From Acidobacteriota bacterium (GTDB lineage: Bacteria > Acidobacteriota > Blastocatellia > Pyrinomonadales > Pyrinomonadaceae): a stretch of 8,011 nucleotides of DNA. The notes below the pieces were generated by a model. The model ran no database searches. It saw only the letters and a program-made list of their open reading frames with translations, and was not told where the DNA came from. The position numbers and the translations under genes were made by a program. The stretch is from the NCBI GenBank assembly GCA_013698055.1, contig JACCVS010000272.1:1-8011 (forward strand), read 5' to 3'. Below are positions 1 to 5,745 of the stretch, piece by piece. Position 1 is the first letter of the stretch, and each line of letters opens with the position of its first letter.

Positions 1-2
1 TT

Positions 3-1100
3 TCTTACCTTGAGGAATATGATGCAAGGCATGGCACCAACTTCGCTGACAAAGCACGCAATGCTCTTTTTCAATTCGCCAACTTGATTATTAAATCCGA
101 TGGCAAGGTGACGAAATCAGAAGAGGCCGCGCTCTTAAAGTTCAAGGAAATGCTCTACCCCAAAGGCTCCGCTGCACTGAGAGAATCTGAGGAGATTACA
201 ACTCAGGAAACTCAAGAGCAAGTCAAAGTAATCGAGGTTGAGCCGCCGCGCAGCCTTGAATCATTAATGGAAGAGTTGAATGCTCTGATTGGTCTTGAGC
301 GGGTCAAAAACGAGGTCAAACAACTCGTCAACTATCTAAAAGTGCAGCAGATGCGACTCGCCAAAGGAATGCCCGCATTGCCCGTCTCGCGCCACATTGT
401 TTTCTATGGAAACCCCGGCACAGGCAAAACGACTGTGGCACGACTTCTGGCGCAAATCTATAGAGCGCTTGAATTTTTGAAGACGGGTAATCTCGTCGAA
501 ACAGATCGCGCCGGACTGGTCGCAGGGTATGTTGGTCAGACAGCATTGAAGGTTAAAGACGTAGTTAATAAAGCTCTCGGGGGCATACTGTTTATTGATG
601 AAGCCTATTCACTGAGTTCCGGCGATGGAGAGAGTTTCGGGCATGAAGCAATTGAGACTCTTTTGAAGATGATGGAGGATCATCGGCATGAACTGGTTAT
701 CGTAGCCGCAGGTTACACAACTAAGATGGATGAGTTTCTTTCTTCAAATCCGGGACTTCGCTCACGCTTCAACAAGTTCATTCACTTTGAGGATTACACC
801 GCAGAGCAACTTAAAGATATTTTCAAATCATTCTGTAAAAAAGCTGGCTTCACATTGACATCAGGCGCTGAAGAAAAATTAGCTGATGTCTTACACATCC
901 TGACGGCTTTTCGCGATGAGTCATTCGGCAACGCACGTCTCGCACGCAATTTATTTGAGGCGACAATCAACAAGCAGGCCAATCGCATCGTCTCTTTGCC
1001 CGACATTAGCGAGGCTGTGCTTTCGACTATCGAAGCAGCAGACATCCCTGAGGCTGAAGAGGTGCAGACGCGCACCGATCACATCATCGCAAGGAACTAA
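3..1100 (+). CDS. CbbX/SpoVK-type AAA+ ATPase, 5' end outside the window
   Basis: The reading frame is open to the left edge, so the true start lies upstream and the TTG at 84 is probably internal. Seen: Walker A GNPGTGKT (408-431), Walker B ILFIDEA (585-605), a sensor-1-like VIVAAGYT stretch, an arginine-finger-like NPGLRSRF, and a C-terminal lid with a GNARLARNLFE sensor-2-like segment. The lead-in 'LIGLERVKNEVKQL' just before the P-loop is typical of the CbbX/SpoVK family, whose members form ring-shaped ATP-driven remodelers; CbbX itself reactivates red-type Rubisco. The segment encoded at about 70-170 (NLIIKSDGKVTKSEEAALLKF) resembles a TerB-like helical domain, with its DGxVTxxE pattern, which would make this a two-domain stress-type protein. 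No Rubisco or sporulation gene is nearby, so neither cbbX nor spoVK should be assigned. The substrate is unknown. The gene stops just before a hairpin and converges on the minus-strand block. The ATPase family call is secure; the TerB-like call is tentative. Confidence 0.9.
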   Translation, partial: SYLEEYDARHGTNFADKARNALFQFANLIIKSDGKVTKSEEAALLKFKEMLYPKGSAALRESEEITTQETQEQVKVIEVEPPRSLESLMEELNALIGLERVKNEVKQLVNYLKVQQMRLAKGMPALPVSRHIVFYGNPGTGKTTVARLLAQIYRALEFLKTGNLVETDRAGLVAGYVGQTALKVKDVVNKALGGILFIDEAYSLSSGDGESFGHEAIETLLKMMEDHRHELVIVAAGYTTKMDEFLSSNPGLRSRFNKFIHFEDYTAEQLKDIFKSFCKKAGFTLTSGAEEKLADVLHILTAFRDESFGNARLARNLFEATINKQANRIVSLPDISEAVLSTIEAADIPEAEEVQTRTDHIIARN

Positions 1101-1134
1101 AAAGGGCAAAGCCAGTTCAATGGCCTTGCCCTTT
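1101..1134. terminator. Bidirectional terminator hairpin between convergent genes
   Basis: A 9-base arm AAAGGGCAA (1101-1109) pairs perfectly with TTGCCCTTT (1126-1134). After one A/C mismatch the stem continues as GCCA/TGGC around the six-base loop GTTCAA. It begins right after the TAA stop of the AAA+ gene (1098-1100). Read on the minus strand, the stem runs into a T5 tract (1103-1099), which suits termination of the convergent secreted-protein gene ending at 1160. Read on the plus strand, the T tract is short (TTTCT), so termination there may be weaker. Confidence 0.75.
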
Positions 1135-1159
1135 CTATTCAAGCCAGCTCGGCGAATCC

Positions 1160-2173
1160 TTACTTCTCTTCGCCTGACTTTCTCCTCATAACACGAGTGT
1201 GAGCGGGTGTTTCCTTGATGGTGTAGTCGGCTGGCACATCAAATAGCGAGCGTGTCGGTTCGCCGCGATTGATATTGGTCAGCCTGTAAACTGTCTCGCC
1301 GACAAGCGGGTCGCTATGCCTGGACATGACGACTGCCTGCAATTCCTGCGAGTACCATTTCTCCGAGACGATCTGAATAGGCTGCTCATTACCAATCTCG
1401 CCAGCGGGGATTGTCCTGGTAATACGCGTGCCTTCTGCCTCGACGCCCTCGACCACTTGCTTGCCGAGAGATTCCGTTTTGCGATTGTTTGGATCGGATG
1501 AGATGCGAAACATTTCAATGGGCGCATCTCCAATCGGAGGATGTGGTGGTGGCGGAGCATTTGCCGTTAACACATCACGCTCAACCCTGATCCTAATGTC
1601 CGGGGCACTGCCAGATGCAGTATTGGAACCCACGCCCGGCGGGAGACTGATGCGAAGCGGTGGCATTTTACGCGCCGTGCGCGTGCGTGGGTCAAGAACA
1701 TAGTTGGCTCCTGCCACAGGATCGTTAATAAACACAGTCTGGTGCGGATCACCGGACATTGCCCAGGGGCCGACCGCACCCAACTCCTGATCGCGGCGCG
1801 TGCGTCCCTCGCCATCACGATAAACTGAAGCGGTACTTTTATTCTTGATTTTATTCCCATCACTGAGCGTTCGGGAACTCTCCGTAATTGCCTGCGCAGA
1901 GTATGGCGCACCCTTGACAACCTTACCGCCAAAGCTCATTTCCGTTGCCAGGAAGACCATGTTTTCATCTCCCATCGGATGTCCCGGCGCCTTTATCCGC
2001 ATTCCCTGCCCTGGCCCCACGATTTCGTGCTCAAAGGTGATTACGTCGCCGGGTTTCGGCGCACCTTTTTCTGGTGCTGGTGGCGCTTGCTGGGCAAAGA
2101 CACTCGCGCTGAGTGACAGCACTGCGAGCATGAAGATTGCGCCCGCAAGGAATCTTTTTTGTATTCTCATCAT
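1160..2173 (-). CDS. Secreted protein of unknown function
   Basis: I do not recognise a named family. The preferred start is the ATG at 2173-2171 (337 aa): GAGGAG lies 7 bases upstream, whereas the in-frame TTG at 2188 overlaps that ribosome site. Residues 1-27 form a Sec signal peptide: basic MMRIQKR, a hydrophobic core, then a likely cut after VFA before QQAPP. The mature part is soluble-looking and cysteine-free. It has conserved-looking blocks VYRDGEGRTRRDQE (about 118-130), VFINDPVAGANYVLDP (about 147-162) and, near the end, EKWYSQELQAVVMSRHSDP, with a proline-rich linker (NAPPPPHPP) in the middle. Proteins of this look are, from memory, frequent as hypothetical genes in Acidobacteriota, often near ECF sigma/anti-sigma pairs. 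It probably acts in the periplasm or outside the cell. It lies 75 bases after the anti-sigma gene on the same strand and could be co-transcribed or have its own promoter. A catalytic role cannot be deduced. Confidence 0.82.
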   Translation of the reverse strand: MMRIQKRFLAGAIFMLAVLSLSASVFAQQAPPAPEKGAPKPGDVITFEHEIVGPGQGMRIKAPGHPMGDENMVFLATEMSFGGKVVKGAPYSAQAITESSRTLSDGNKIKNKSTASVYRDGEGRTRRDQELGAVGPWAMSGDPHQTVFINDPVAGANYVLDPRTRTARKMPPLRISLPPGVGSNTASGSAPDIRIRVERDVLTANAPPPPHPPIGDAPIEMFRISSDPNNRKTESLGKQVVEGVEAEGTRITRTIPAGEIGNEQPIQIVSEKWYSQELQAVVMSRHSDPLVGETVYRLTNINRGEPTRSLFDVPADYTIKETPAHTRVMRRKSGEEK

Positions 2174-2180
2174 CTCATCT

Positions 2181-2186
2181 CTCCTC
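2181..2186 (-). promoter_or_regulatory. Ribosome binding site deciding the secreted-protein start
   Basis: GAGGAG on the minus strand sits 7 bases before the ATG at 2173 and 10 bases before the next in-frame ATG at 2170. A longer reading from TTG 2188 would place the start codon on top of this site, so the ATG at 2173 is preferred. Confidence 0.7.
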
Positions 2187-2197
2187 AATAATTAAAT

Positions 2198-2224
2198 GCT
2201 TTAGGTCAATCGTTGACAGGTTCC
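2198..2224 (-). promoter_or_regulatory. Candidate promoter of the secreted-protein gene
   Basis: On the minus strand GGAAC (2224-2220), an ECF-type -35 core, is followed 16 bases later by TAAAGC (2203-2198). The same DNA can be read as a weak sigma-70 site, TTGGAA with a 17-base spacer to TAAAGC. GGAAC also occurs upstream of the neighbouring sigma gene. The -10 element does not match between the two sites, so this is suggestive only. Confidence 0.22.
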
Positions 2225-2248
2225 AAACTTTTACTTCAGGCAGACACG

Positions 2249-3097
2249 CTACCTGACAAAACGGATAGCCCGCGCCACTCCATCGTGACCGAGCAAGACA
2301 TCTGCTTTGACACGCTCACTGCCGCGTTCTGCATTCATCGGCAAACCTAATGATTGAAGAGCAGAATGTGGCAACTCAACACGGACTACCTGCCCATCAT
2401 CAAACTGCGACAGGCTGCCATAAGTTAAAGGTAGAAAGTCCGTCGTTACTTCTTCGTTCATACTTACTGGCGGCTGAATATTATTTGCGCTGCGGATTGG
2501 CTTACTTCTCAGCCCAACAGTTTGCATAATTGCTCGTCGCCTGTCAGAGGAGCGCGGCAAAGACGAGCCGCCAGCCAATTCTGATTCAGGATTCCTCACC
2601 ACCTCATCATCAGGTTGAATTTCAGCATCTTTCTGTACAGATGCGGATTTAGTCGTCTCAATTATTGGCGACAAACGAGGCGCTGGCTGAACTTCTCTCG
2701 CTCCCCGCCCTGCAAGCTCGCGTGTATCAGTTGGAAGCAAGCGTGGGAGGGCAAACACCGAAAAAATCAGAATCGCCGCCGCCGCCGCTATAGACCAGGG
2801 CAACCAGGGTGTTGCCAGTGGTCGCGCAGGCGCGTTAGCCGGGATGAAAGGAGATGATCTCACGCCCTGCCGGAAAGCAGAGAGCAACGCTGCCTCGACG
2901 CGGGCGGGCGTCTCTACCGAAGTCCCGCTCGCGGCAACTGCGCGAAGCCCGGAGGTCAGTGTCTGCTCATCCGCAAAGCGCGCCGCGCAAGGCTCGCAGC
3001 CCTGTATGTGCGAGAGCGCGTCTTCTTTGACACGGGCATCCAGCATCTGGCCACGCGCAAGTTCAGTAATGATTGTTTCGACGTTTCGACAACTCAT
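2249..3097 (-). CDS. Membrane anti-sigma factor with zinc-finger (zf-HC2) domain
   Basis: Role by family: it binds and holds the partner ECF sigma factor at the inner membrane until a signal releases it. The start is the ATG at 3097 (282 aa), inside the sigma gene's stop as ATGA, with GAGG 8 bases upstream; the longer GTG start at 3106 is less likely. The cytoplasmic N-terminus has the ZAS zinc-finger pattern H30-x3-C34-x2-C37, with C3 as a possible fourth ligand. One membrane helix spans about 99-117, just after WLPW. A long low-complexity linker (about 120-215) leads to a C-terminal outer domain (about 217-282) with DFLPL, VVRVELPHSAL and VKADVLLGHDGVARAIRFV. That last block is, from memory, common in Acidobacteriota, where it ends proteins of varied N-termini. 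It may be the sensing or protein-contact part; this is inference. Translational coupling to the sigma gene supports a cognate pair. Confidence 0.88.
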   Translation of the reverse strand: MSCRNVETIITELARGQMLDARVKEDALSHIQGCEPCAARFADEQTLTSGLRAVAASGTSVETPARVEAALLSAFRQGVRSSPFIPANAPARPLATPWLPWSIAAAAAILIFSVFALPRLLPTDTRELAGRGAREVQPAPRLSPIIETTKSASVQKDAEIQPDDEVVRNPESELAGGSSLPRSSDRRRAIMQTVGLRSKPIRSANNIQPPVSMNEEVTTDFLPLTYGSLSQFDDGQVVRVELPHSALQSLGLPMNAERGSERVKADVLLGHDGVARAIRFVR

Positions 3098-3717
3098 GCG
3101 AAGCACCTCGCAGAATTAACAATGGGCGATGTCGTACCGGATTCATTGGTCGCGCGCAGTTTTTCGATGAGCAACGCGCGCGCGCGATGGAGGCGAGAAC
3201 GAATCGTGCCAACGGCGCAATTCAAAACCTGTGCTGCTTCCGCGTAACCCATCTCGTGAAGGTCACACAGCAAGACGACCTCGCGATAATGAGCGGGGAG
3301 CGCCATGACGGCCTGCCGTACAGACTCGATCATCTCGCCGCGAGTCAAATCACCGAGCGGGTCATCCTGTGCGACTAACTGTTGGTGAGTCGTTTCGCCG
3401 TCCTCCTCGTAGCCTTCGCCAATCGAGACGAACGAGCGGTCACGCGCAAGTGAGCGCAGCACATGATTTCGTGCGATGCCATAAAGATAGCCAGAAAGCG
3501 ACCCCTTGGCCGAATCGTAATTTTTTGCCTCACCCATCAAGACCATGAAAACCTCTTGCGTCACGTCTTCGGCGATTGCTTCGGAGCCGCTCATCTGGAG
3601 CGCGAAGCGATAAATTCCGCCCTGCCGCCGCCGGTACAGCGTGACAAATGCGCTCTCGTCTCCGGCCACCATCAGCCGTAGCAGTTCGTTATCACTGGGA
3701 GTTGTGAGCACTGTCAT
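3094..3717 (-). CDS. ECF-family RNA polymerase sigma factor
   Basis: It directs RNA polymerase to a dedicated set of promoters. The chosen start is the ATG at 3717 (207 aa), preceded by the purine-rich GAAGAAGAG. The in-frame TTG at 3741 would add eight residues and has no ribosome site. Sigma region 2 spans about 22-92 and includes the region 2.2-like AIAEDVTQEVFMVL and the GYLYGIARNHVLRSLAR helix. Sigma region 4 spans about 131-185, with LPAHYREVVLLCDLHEMGYAEAA and the recognition helix GTIRSRLHRAR. Regions 1 and 3 are absent, as expected for an ECF factor, and the length is normal. A short tail rich in Ser and Thr follows region 4. The stop codon overlaps the start of the anti-sigma gene (ATGA). 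A GGAACTT element upstream suggests self-regulation. The ECF subgroup cannot be assigned by eye. Confidence 0.93.
   Translation of the reverse strand: MTVLTTPSDNELLRLMVAGDESAFVTLYRRRQGGIYRFALQMSGSEAIAEDVTQEVFMVLMGEAKNYDSAKGSLSGYLYGIARNHVLRSLARDRSFVSIGEGYEEDGETTHQQLVAQDDPLGDLTRGEMIESVRQAVMALPAHYREVVLLCDLHEMGYAEAAQVLNCAVGTIRSRLHRARALLIEKLRATNESGTTSPIVNSARCFA
3106..3109 (-). promoter_or_regulatory. Ribosome binding site of the anti-sigma gene, inside the sigma gene
   Basis: GAGG on the minus strand lies within the last codons of the sigma gene, 8 bases before the ATG at 3097. It supports that start over the GTG at 3106, which overlaps it, and fits coupled translation of the pair. Confidence 0.6.
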
Positions 3718-3760
3718 TCGCTCTTCTTCAGGGACGATCAATTACCGGCTGCCATGCTTG

Positions 3761-3787
3761 ATTCGCGCGGGGAGTCATAAAAGTTCC
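3761..3787 (-). promoter_or_regulatory. Candidate ECF-type promoter of the sigma/anti-sigma operon
   Basis: On the minus strand GGAACTT (3787-3781) matches the -35 element used by RpoE-like ECF sigma factors. A 15-base spacer leads to CGAAT (3765-3761), a loose -10 candidate. The site lies about 45-70 bases before the sigma start, a normal distance for a promoter, and would let the sigma factor activate its own gene. The -35 match is good but the -10 is not distinctive. Confidence 0.38.
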
Positions 3788-3807
3788 AAAAAGAAGCAAA
3801 GGAAATG

Positions 3808-3919
3808 AAAAAGTTAAAAGAAAAGGAGTCCAAAGCCCAAAGTCCAATGTCCAAAGTCACGAACACGGTTTTGACTTTGGACATTGGACTTTGGACTCGC
3901 TTGGTCTTCCTTTTAACTT
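3808..3919 (-). terminator. Large hairpin terminator ending the ABC operon
   Basis: It begins 3 bases after the TGA stop of the last permease gene (3925-3923). The outer arms CTTTTAACTT (3919-3910) and AAGTTAAAAG (3811-3820) pair over 10 bases. Inside them a 26-bp heptamer-repeat stem is separated by short unpaired stretches. Leaving the hairpin on the minus strand, the DNA reads CTTTTCTTTTAACTTTTTC, a T-rich exit suited to intrinsic termination. Function is inferred from position and shape. The structure is much longer than an ordinary terminator and may be an inserted repeat that took on this role. Confidence 0.6.
3826..3898. repeat. Inverted pair of heptamer-repeat tracts (TCCAAAG / ACTTTGG)
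   Basis: The left arm (3826-3858) reads as units TCCAAAG, CCCAAAG, TCCAATG, TCCAAAG. The right arm (3873-3898) is its reverse complement, lacking one unit. The arms match over 26 bp with no mismatch once the extra seven bases CCCAAAG (within 3834-3842) are looped out. The 14-base loop (3859-3872) is not repetitive. It lies wholly in the gap between the ABC operon and the sigma gene and contains no reading frame of note. Confidence 0.85.
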
Positions 3920-3922
3920 ACT

Positions 3923-4786
3923 TCAATCTCCCCCGTACTTAATCTCCATCCGGCGAATACGGACGCTCGCCATGACCAGCACGGCTATAGTTACTAATAT
4001 CAATCCCGGCACGGTCAGCCACGCCGAGGTCGGCTCGGCGACAATCGCAAACGGGCCTTCTGGAATCGGGACAGGCGTGAGTGAATGCAGGTAATGAATG
4101 ATGCTCAGTTTTTTCAGAAACGGCGGTAGGAGAAAGTTAATAAACTCCCAACCGTAAAGAATAATCGCCGGGATAATCGGATTGCGGAAGAACAGTCCAA
4201 TGACGAGAAACGCCGCGCCGTAACCGATGCACGCGAGTACGGTGATGCTCAGGTAAGTCAGCACCTGACTCATCCCCGGCCCGTCAAACAGGTGGCTCAT
4301 CGCGCCCGAGTAACCCAGCGGAAGATAGATGAAAAAAACTGCGAGCGCCGTCATCGTCACAAACAGGATGAGTGATGTAACGAGACCTGAAATGTACTTC
4401 CCTGCCACGAGGACTTCACGCTTAACCGGCGAGAGGAAATAGTAGTGCAGGCTCCTGTCAACGACTTCCCCGCGAAACAGATTCATAAAAATCCAGGCGC
4501 AGCCAAAGAAGACGACCGTCCGCAGAATCATCCCCTCGTAAAGATTGGCGAAGATAATGGAGGCTTCCGCGAAATTCTCCCTGATGTCGTCGGCATTGAC
4601 AGAAACGAGCGCCGCCATAATCAAAACAGGCAGCATTGCCAGCAAGTAAATCAGAATAGAGCGCTTGCCCGTAAAGTTCTTTCTGACTTCGAGCCGGAGG
4701 ATCGAGGCAATCTGTTTCTTCCAGAGCGATTGCCGGGTTTTTTTCGCGGTCTTATCCATAGCAACAGTTTCAGCTCTCGAACTCAT
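3923..4786 (-). CDS. ABC-2 type transporter permease (permease 2)
   Basis: This is the membrane channel subunit of an ABC exporter, partner to the ATPase just upstream. The start at ATG 4786 (287 aa) forms an ATGA overlap with the ATPase 2 stop and has GGGAG 6 bases upstream. After a basic cytoplasmic N-terminus (about 1-40) there are six hydrophobic spans at about 43-63, 87-108, 131-155, 176-200, 203-224 and 256-276, the usual ABC-2 topology. The loop after span 2 carries FRGEVVDRSLHYYFLSPVKR (about 104-123), an amphipathic coupling region typical of this family (the E...D..L.Y.LS.P.KR pattern). The C-terminus is short and basic, and the protein has no nucleotide-binding motif. It is the last gene of the operon, and the large hairpin follows its stop. 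The substrate is not evident; lipid, peptide or polymer export are all possible for this family. Confidence 0.88.
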   Translation of the reverse strand: MSSRAETVAMDKTAKKTRQSLWKKQIASILRLEVRKNFTGKRSILIYLLAMLPVLIMAALVSVNADDIRENFAEASIIFANLYEGMILRTVVFFGCAWIFMNLFRGEVVDRSLHYYFLSPVKREVLVAGKYISGLVTSLILFVTMTALAVFFIYLPLGYSGAMSHLFDGPGMSQVLTYLSITVLACIGYGAAFLVIGLFFRNPIIPAIILYGWEFINFLLPPFLKKLSIIHYLHSLTPVPIPEGPFAIVAEPTSAWLTVPGLILVTIAVLVMASVRIRRMEIKYGGD

Positions 4787-5745
4787 ACGTTGCTCCCTTC
4801 CGTTTCCGAACCGATCAGATACTGGTAAACGGCGCTCAAATCATCGTCAACCGGCGTCACGGATTCGACGCTGACCAAGCCTTCGGCCACCACTTCGTTC
4901 AAGAGCAGATAGAATTTATCCGCATCCCGCGTTTTTATAAAGAGTCCGCGACGATCATCGTGAATTCTTGCTTCAACGATCTGAGCTTGCTCGAAGACGC
5001 GCGCGGCTAAAGCGCCGGGCTTGTCGCAGCGGATAAGAATCTGCATCGGATGCTCTTCATCCATCTCGTCGCGCACGCCGTGAACGTCTCCTTCGGCGAC
5101 GACGTAACCGTTATTGAGCAGCACGACGCAATCCGACATCATGTCAACTTCGTGTAGGATGTGGCTTGAGATGACGAGATGTAATCCTTCGTCCGCGAGT
5201 TGGCGAAAGAGACGGATGGTTTCAGCCCGGGCCATCGGGTCAAGCCCGTTCAGAGGCTCGTCCAGGATCAGCACCGAAGGATTGTGCGCGACTGATTGCG
5301 CGAGACGAACGCGCTGCCTCATGCCTTTGCTATAAGCTGCAACCTTCTTTTCTGCCGCGTCCGTCAGGCTGACGCGCTCCAATGCCTTCATCGTCAACTC
5401 GTCGGCTTCGCCTTTCCCGTAGCCGTGAACGCTGAGAAACATGTTGACGAATTCGCGCCCGGTCACACCTCTGGGGAAAGAATCGAATTGCGAGCAATAG
5501 CCGACGCGACGGAAGAGTTCTTCAGGTTCATCAGGCGAGACGCCCAAGATACTGATCTGGCCGCGCGTGGGTCGAAGCAGCCCCGTCATTAAATTCATCA
5601 AAGTGGTTTTGCCCGCTCCGTTCGGCCCGACGAGGCTCGTGATACCGGGAGCAACTGACAAATTAACGCGATTGACGCCGAGTATCTCCCCGTAAAACTT
5701 TGAGACATCCTCAAAGACGATCATTTGTGAAGATGCATCATTCAT
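4783..5745 (-). CDS. ABC transporter ATP-binding protein (ATPase 2)
   Basis: This is a cytoplasmic ATPase that powers an ABC-2 permease. The start at ATG 5745 (320 aa) overlaps the permease 1 stop by one base (TGATG), with GAGG 10 bases upstream; an upstream in-frame start 30 codons earlier would run deep into the permease gene. Motifs in order: Walker A GPNGAGKT (40-47), Q-loop Q86 in YCSQFDSF, signature YSKGMRQ (138-144) in place of LSGGQ, Walker B VLILDEP (158-164) with the catalytic Glu present, D-loop LNGLD, and H-loop H195 in ISSHIL. The YSxGMRQR signature is typical of the CcmA/NatA-like branch that works with ABC-2 permeases. A C-terminal extension (about 230-320) is common in this branch. 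It pairs most simply with permease 2, whose start overlaps its stop. All catalytic motifs are intact. Confidence 0.93.
   Translation of the reverse strand: MNDASSQMIVFEDVSKFYGEILGVNRVNLSVAPGITSLVGPNGAGKTTLMNLMTGLLRPTRGQISILGVSPDEPEELFRRVGYCSQFDSFPRGVTGREFVNMFLSVHGYGKGEADELTMKALERVSLTDAAEKKVAAYSKGMRQRVRLAQSVAHNPSVLILDEPLNGLDPMARAETIRLFRQLADEGLHLVISSHILHEVDMMSDCVVLLNNGYVVAEGDVHGVRDEMDEEHPMQILIRCDKPGALAARVFEQAQIVEARIHDDRRGLFIKTRDADKFYLLLNEVVAEGLVSVESVTPVDDDLSAVYQYLIGSETEGSNV

Noticed and set aside
3..1100. Naming the AAA+ gene cbbX or spoVK
   Set aside because: Only the ATPase core matches; no Rubisco, sporulation or type VII secretion gene is near and the N-terminus is incomplete.
1160..3717. 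Sigma, anti-sigma and secreted-protein genes as one certain operon
   Set aside because: Sigma and anti-sigma are clearly coupled, but a 75-base gap with its own promoter candidate precedes the secreted-protein gene, so a single transcript cannot be claimed.
3826..3898. Heptamer tract as a CRISPR array
   Set aside because: The units are 7 bases with no spacers and are arranged as inverted arms rather than direct repeats separated by unique sequence.
3811..3919. Hairpin element as a complete insertion sequence
   Set aside because: At about 109 bases it encodes no transposase and I see no target-site duplication flanking it. A non-autonomous repeat remains possible.
4445..4828. 127-codon plus-strand reading frame opposite permease 2
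   Set aside because: It mirrors the transmembrane coding sequence of permease 2 and gives a low-complexity Asn/Gln/Arg-rich protein with no recognisable domain.
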